Shown: in pieces, positions 60,843 through 64,000 of the stretch
Layout: each line of letters begins with the position of its first letter
How positions within the stretch are numbered: the first letter of the stretch is position 1
Origin: Exiguobacterium algae
GTDB taxonomy: Bacteria > Bacillota > Bacilli > Exiguobacteriales > Exiguobacteriaceae
DNA: 64,000 nt
Reading direction: 5' to 3'
Assembly: GCF_018617875.1 (NCBI RefSeq)
Contig: NZ_JACSKZ010000005.1
Coordinates: forward strand, 1-64,000
Position numbers and translations under genes: made by a program
The notes under the pieces: model-generated
The model's input: the letters and a program-made list of their open reading frames with translations, nothing else
Told to the model about the DNA's origin: nothing
The model's database searches: none

Positions 60843-61691
60843 ATGAAACTGATTGCCATCGATTTGGACGGGACGTTATTATCCCGATCGGGTGTCATCT
60901 CGGAAGCGAATCAGCAAGCGGTCCGGCGTCGCCAAGAGATGGGCGACCTCGTCACATTTTGCTCCGGACGGTCGATTCACGATATGGAAGAACTGTCTAA
61001 ACGGAATCAGCTGACCTGTCCGATGCTATCGGGGAACGGGGCGATTGCGTTTTACGAGAACGAACGTATTTATTATCATGCGATGCCGGGAGAAGTCGTT
61101 CGGGAGCTTTGGGAAATCACACGGTCGCATGGGGCGTACGTCGAGTTTTACACGAATAAAGGGGTGAGAGTGTTCAGGTCCGGGGCGGATTTGTTGATGC
61201 ATGAGCTGGCTGAAGTTCTGCCGCACGATCAATCCTTTACCCGGGAATGGGCGAAGCGCGAAATCGAAATTCAAAACGAGCAGTTCGGACTGACCTATAT
61301 GGACTCGATGGAGGACATCGACTTTGATCGGGACGAAGTATATAAAGTGTTCATTTACTCGTTTGACCGCCAAAAACTGCACCGCTTGCGTAAACTGTTC
61401 GAACCGCGTGATGATATTTTAATTACGGCGGGAGGATGGACGAAAATTGAGATCGGGCATCCAAAAGCGAGTAAAGGGCAGGCACTTAAACAACTGGCTG
61501 AGCATTATGGCGTGGCGGCAGAAGAAATCGTCGCAATCGGGGACAATTTGAACGACATCTCCATGTTTCAGGTCGCGGAAACGCGAATTGCGATGGGAAA
61601 TGCGGTGGACGCGCTGAAAGACATCAGTACGCATATTACGAAAGACGTGGAAGAGGATGGTGTCGCCTATGCGCTCGAAAATTACTTGTAA
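60843..61691 (+). CDS. HAD hydrolase, Cof-type
   Basis: 282 residues. Motif I IAIDLDGTLLS at 4-14, FCSGRSIHDM near 40, LSGNGAIAFYENE near 62, Lys in HPKASKGQALKQLAEHYGV near 205 and motif IV VAIGDNLNDISMF near 227 are the Cof-type (IIB) HAD set. Members remove phosphate from sugar phosphates, FMN or HMP-PP; the substrate is unknown. AGGAGAG precedes the ATG. Confidence 0.92.
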   Translation: MKLIAIDLDGTLLSRSGVISEANQQAVRRRQEMGDLVTFCSGRSIHDMEELSKRNQLTCPMLSGNGAIAFYENERIYYHAMPGEVVRELWEITRSHGAYVEFYTNKGVRVFRSGADLLMHELAEVLPHDQSFTREWAKREIEIQNEQFGLTYMDSMEDIDFDRDEVYKVFIYSFDRQKLHRLRKLFEPRDDILITAGGWTKIEIGHPKASKGQALKQLAEHYGVAAEEIVAIGDNLNDISMFQVAETRIAMGNAVDALKDISTHITKDVEEDGVAYALENYL

Positions 61692-61756
61692 CTTTTTGAA
61701 GATATGGTGAACAAGGATTGAGTTTCGTGAAAAACGGATATTGTACTAATGTAACC

Positions 61757-62226
61757 ATTCACTTACCAAAGTTGATCGGGGAACGATGGAAGAGTCGAGG
61801 TTGGACCCGATTTCAACCATAAGGCAACTTCGGGGGTGTATGGGAAAAGTCCATTCGAACGTGAATCATATTCCGATTGATGAACGGTCGGCCGCTGTAG
61901 ACGGTAACGTCATACAAGTCAGACAAAAGCAATGAGATGGAATCTCAAATGATCCACGTCGCATGTGGACGAATAAGGTGCCAAACATTGTGGCAGCACA
62001 TTTCAATCAACGGGTCGATGAGTCAACTGTTTTTCTGTCCTCGGGTCGAATGAGTACAGGCAGTTTGACCGATAGACAACATTAGGCTGAAATGAGATCG
62101 CCCTTGTTTGGACGTCTCTAGGAAACCAAATTGTAATTGGGACGGTCGATTAAGCGGGGCTTGATTGGTTGAGAGTCCGGTTCCTAGAGAATGCAAAAAA
62201 AGCGCCACGAGTTGGCGCTTTTTTTG
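61757..62226 (+). ncRNA. Candidate large structured non-coding RNA, unknown class
   Basis: Gene-free stretch of about 470 bases ending in a strong terminator. Hairpins I can pair by eye: 61799-61803/61814-61818; 61900-61903/61908-61911 (GACG-GTAA-CGTC, a GNRA tetraloop); 61933-61938/61942-61947; 61953-61959/61963-61969; 61979-61983/61991-61995; 62022-62029/62061-62069 with inner 62035-62038/62056-62059; 62115-62127/62179-62190 (12 bp) enclosing 62140-62143/62175-62178 and 62144-62155/62159-62170 (12 bp with wobbles). No long frame or start with a ribosome-binding site. A possible -10 (TACTAA) lies at 61744. I do not recognise RNase P, tmRNA, SRP or 6S RNA hallmarks. The 5' end is a guess. Confidence 0.6.
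62194..62226 (+). terminator. Terminator of the RNA candidate
   Basis: AAGCGCCA (62200-62207) pairs with TGGCGCTT (62213-62220), preceded by A residues and followed by T residues. Confidence 0.92.
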
Positions 62227-62267
62227 TGATAGAATATGGCAAGATAAAAGCGGTTTGGAGGGAAAGG

Positions 62268-62432
62268 ATGCCGAAAATCTATTGGTTGGGGACGCTTTTA
62301 AGTGGAATCCTATTAGTCACAACAGGACATATGGAAGGAATCTATCGATGGCTTCCCTATATACTGATGACGATTGGAATCATCGGGTTGATCACACAAA
62401 GCTGGTTTGATCAAAAGCGACGCCCAGACTGA
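62268..62432 (+). CDS. Small two-helix membrane protein, unknown
   Basis: 54 residues: MPKIYWLGTLLSGILLVTTGH and LPYILMTIGIIGLITQSWF form two membrane helices, with a basic tail DQKRRPD. TTGGAGGGAAAGG lies before the ATG. The gene begins 42 bases after the terminator of the RNA candidate. No family recognised. Confidence 0.6.
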   Translation: MPKIYWLGTLLSGILLVTTGHMEGIYRWLPYILMTIGIIGLITQSWFDQKRRPD

Positions 62433-62450
62433 ATGGGGCGTCGCTTTATT
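62411..62450. terminator. Bidirectional terminator
   Basis: AAAGCGACGCCC (62414-62425) pairs with GGGCGTCGCTTT (62436-62447). Between the small membrane protein and the ABC-F gene. Confidence 0.9.
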
Positions 62451-64000
62451 CAGAGTGATTCGAGAATCTTAGTCATCAAGTCATCCATTTCACTTTGCAT
62501 GGCATCGGCTTGTTGCTGGAGTGTCATCAGCTCTTCAAGATCGTTCGTCTCATTCATTTTTTCGAGGAGATGACGATGTGCTTCTTCGAGGCGATTCAAT
62601 TGTTCTTCCTCTGCAGCAGTCTGTACTTTCGGATCAGTTTTTTTCCGTTTCTCTTTCAGTAAAGGTAAAGTGATCTCCTCGCTGAAAGACTGCATCCGCT
62701 TATTGAGCGCATAAGCGACAGAACCTTCAAAGCGGGTCATCGTCCCGTCCAACCAGTACGTAATCGGGAAGAGCTTGTTTAGGAAATAACGGTCATGGGA
62801 TACGGTGACGACGGTTCCGGGGAAACGTTCAATCGCCTCTTCGAGTGCCTCACGCGACTCGATGTCGAGGTGGTTCGTCGGTTCGTCCAAAACGAGCACG
62901 TTGATGTCTTCATGGACGAGGATGGCGAGCATGAGCCGCATTTTTTCACCGCCGCTGAGCGTACTGACCGGTTTGAAGACACTGGCCCCGTAAAAGAGAA
63001 ACCGGGCAAGCAAATGTCGCGCTTTCCCTTCATCGACCGCAATCCGGTCGCGGAAGGCTTCGATTAACCGGTGTGTCTCATCGAACTCGATGTGCTGGGA
63101 CAAATATCCGATTTTCGCACGCTCTGCCCGTCTCACAATCCCTTTGTCCGGTTCGAGCGTACCGAGTAACAGCTTCAACAGCGTCGATTTCCCGCTCCCG
63201 TTCGGTCCGACGATGGCGACCCGTTCCCCGTGTCCGGTGTAAAACGTGACGTCATGGAAGAGGGGACGATCAAACGCGACGGTCGCCTGTTGGACCTCGA
63301 ATACGTCCCGGCCGGTCCTTCCGTTCGCCGTGAACTCGATATCCGGTTGGATGGCTTCGAGCTGCGGTTTTTTAATCCGTTCAATTCGTTCGAGTGCTTT
63401 TTCCATGGATTTGGCGCGACGGTAAAACTTTTCGTTCGGCGGGTTGCCTTCGTTGGCCCATTGCCGCAGCTGGCGAATCGTCTCTTTCATCTTTTTAATC
63501 TTTTTTTGCTGCTCGGTATAGGCATGGAATTGGTCGAGCAGACGTTTTTCTTTTTGGGCAGTGAAGTCTGAATAGTTGCCGTTATAGCTCGTCAGCTCCC
63601 CGTCCTCACATTCGACAATCCGCGTCGCGACGGCGTCCAGGAAGACGCGGTCGTGTGATACGACGAGAAGCGTCGACGGATATTCGCGTAAATAAGATTC
63701 GAGCCAGGCCATCGCCTCTAAATCCAAGTGGTTCGTCGGTTCGTCTAAAATGAGCAGCTCAGGTTCCTGCAGCAAGGCGAGCGCAAGACCGATTTTTGTT
63801 CGCTCCCCACCGCTCAATGTGTCGAACGACTGATCGACGAACGGGGTGAGTCGAAGCCCTTCAATCATCGCGTTCACTTTCGATTCGATGACGTAACCGC
63901 CTGCATTCTCAAAACGTGTCTGGATGGCCCCATACAATTCAAGCAGGCGTTCCATCTCACCGCCAGTAGCCATTTCCTGCTCGAGTGCTGTCATTTTTTC
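62450..64000 (-). CDS. ABC-F family ATPase, 3' part
   Basis: The frame runs off the window, so the N-terminus with the first Walker A is missing. Visible: first signature LSGGERTKIGLALALL and Walker B LLILDEPTNHLDLEAMAWLE, the P-site linker with the charged coiled coil (KEKRLLDQFHAYTEQQKKIKKMKETIRQL), second Walker A VGPNGSGKSTLLK, second signature LSGGEKMRLMLAIL with VLVLDEPTNHLDIESREALE, and a C-terminal helical tail rich in Glu/Gln. There are no membrane segments, so it acts on the ribosome. Subfamily (YfmR, Uup or antibiotic-protection type) is not decided. Confidence 0.9.
   Translation of the reverse strand, partial: EKMTALEQEMATGGEMERLLELYGAIQTRFENAGGYVIESKVNAMIEGLRLTPFVDQSFDTLSGGERTKIGLALALLQEPELLILDEPTNHLDLEAMAWLESYLREYPSTLLVVSHDRVFLDAVATRIVECEDGELTSYNGNYSDFTAQKEKRLLDQFHAYTEQQKKIKKMKETIRQLRQWANEGNPPNEKFYRRAKSMEKALERIERIKKPQLEAIQPDIEFTANGRTGRDVFEVQQATVAFDRPLFHDVTFYTGHGERVAIVGPNGSGKSTLLKLLLGTLEPDKGIVRRAERAKIGYLSQHIEFDETHRLIEAFRDRIAVDEGKARHLLARFLFYGASVFKPVSTLSGGEKMRLMLAILVHEDINVLVLDEPTNHLDIESREALEEAIERFPGTVVTVSHDRYFLNKLFPITYWLDGTMTRFEGSVAYALNKRMQSFSEEITLPLLKEKRKKTDPKVQTAAEEEQLNRLEEAHRHLLEKMNETNDLEELMTLQQQADAMQSEMDDLMTKILESL

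Noticed and set aside
61757-62226. RNase P RNA (rnpB) as identity of the structured stretch
   Set aside because: A weak GGGAAAAGTCCAT resembles GAGGAAAGTCC, but the matching 3' blocks (AGATAGATGATT, GGCTTAYAGAAC) are absent.
61757-62226. tmRNA, SRP RNA or group I intron
   Set aside because: No tRNA-like ends with TTCGAATCC, no GGAAGGAAGCAGC loop, and no group I R/S core pairs were found.
1-64000. CRISPR arrays, insertion sequences, integrases or prophage genes
   Set aside because: No regularly spaced repeats, transposase motifs or phage structural genes were seen on either strand.

Overview
The window reads as a chromosomal segment of a low-to-moderate GC Gram-positive bacterium of the order Bacillales. 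The block sigW-rsiW-cdaA-cdaR-glmM-glmS (1919-8946) has the Bacillus subtilis gene order. glmS carries a self-cleaving ribozyme leader, TTG and GTG starts behind strong GGAGG ribosome-binding sites are frequent, and an LTA-synthase-type enzyme is present. My best guess is Exiguobacterium or a close relative; this is inference from gene order and sequence style, not a database match. I see no insertion sequence, prophage, integrase or CRISPR array.

Layout. 1-730: the 3' tail of a probable 5S rRNA, then eight tRNA genes and a terminator. 886-8946: arginase and the envelope-stress, c-di-AMP and glucosamine block. 9132-14939: a chemoreceptor with a SigD-like promoter, a DUF2975/XRE pair, a renalase-like flavoprotein and small enzymes. 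14968-22842: LTA synthase, a phosphotransferase-fold gene, a lipoprotein with an internal duplication, and a divergently split DUF4129 versus MoxR/DUF58 module. 23028-25732: a TPR gene and a quinone/electrophile-response cassette (MarR repressor, ring-cleaving dioxygenase, FMN reductase) with two palindromic operators. 25826-45564: accessory single genes, including several GNAT acetyltransferases, NUDIX hydrolases, an M23 hydrolase, a copper-binding-type Cys-rich protein, an aldehyde dehydrogenase, a Qnr-like pentapeptide protein overlapping an ANT(6)-like gene, and a two-pore-helix potassium channel. 45645-48802: a TPP-riboswitch-controlled thiamine salvage operon tenA-thiM-thiD-thiE. 51649-57398: the ribose operon rbsRKDACB with its operator lying between the -35 and -10 boxes and a cre site just downstream. 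57406-60207: kynUAB for tryptophan to anthranilate. 60310-64000: a DUF3021 gene, a Cof-type HAD gene, a roughly 470-base gene-free stretch that folds into many hairpins and ends in a terminator, a 54-residue membrane protein and the 3' part of an ABC-F gene.

How parts connect. Three intergenic sites match the extracytoplasmic-function sigma promoter pattern TGAAAC-N16/17-CGTA: in front of sigW itself, in front of a three-gene unit at 34568-35664, and in front of the DUF3021 gene at 60367. They suggest a local SigW regulon beside its sigma gene. Nutrient control is visible at sequence level for glucosamine-6-phosphate (glmS ribozyme), thiamine (TPP riboswitch) and ribose (RbsR operator plus cre).

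The most novel item is the structured RNA candidate at about 61757-62226. I could not assign it to a known family from memory. Starts were chosen by ribosome-binding-site spacing, so many genes begin downstream of the longest possible reading frame.
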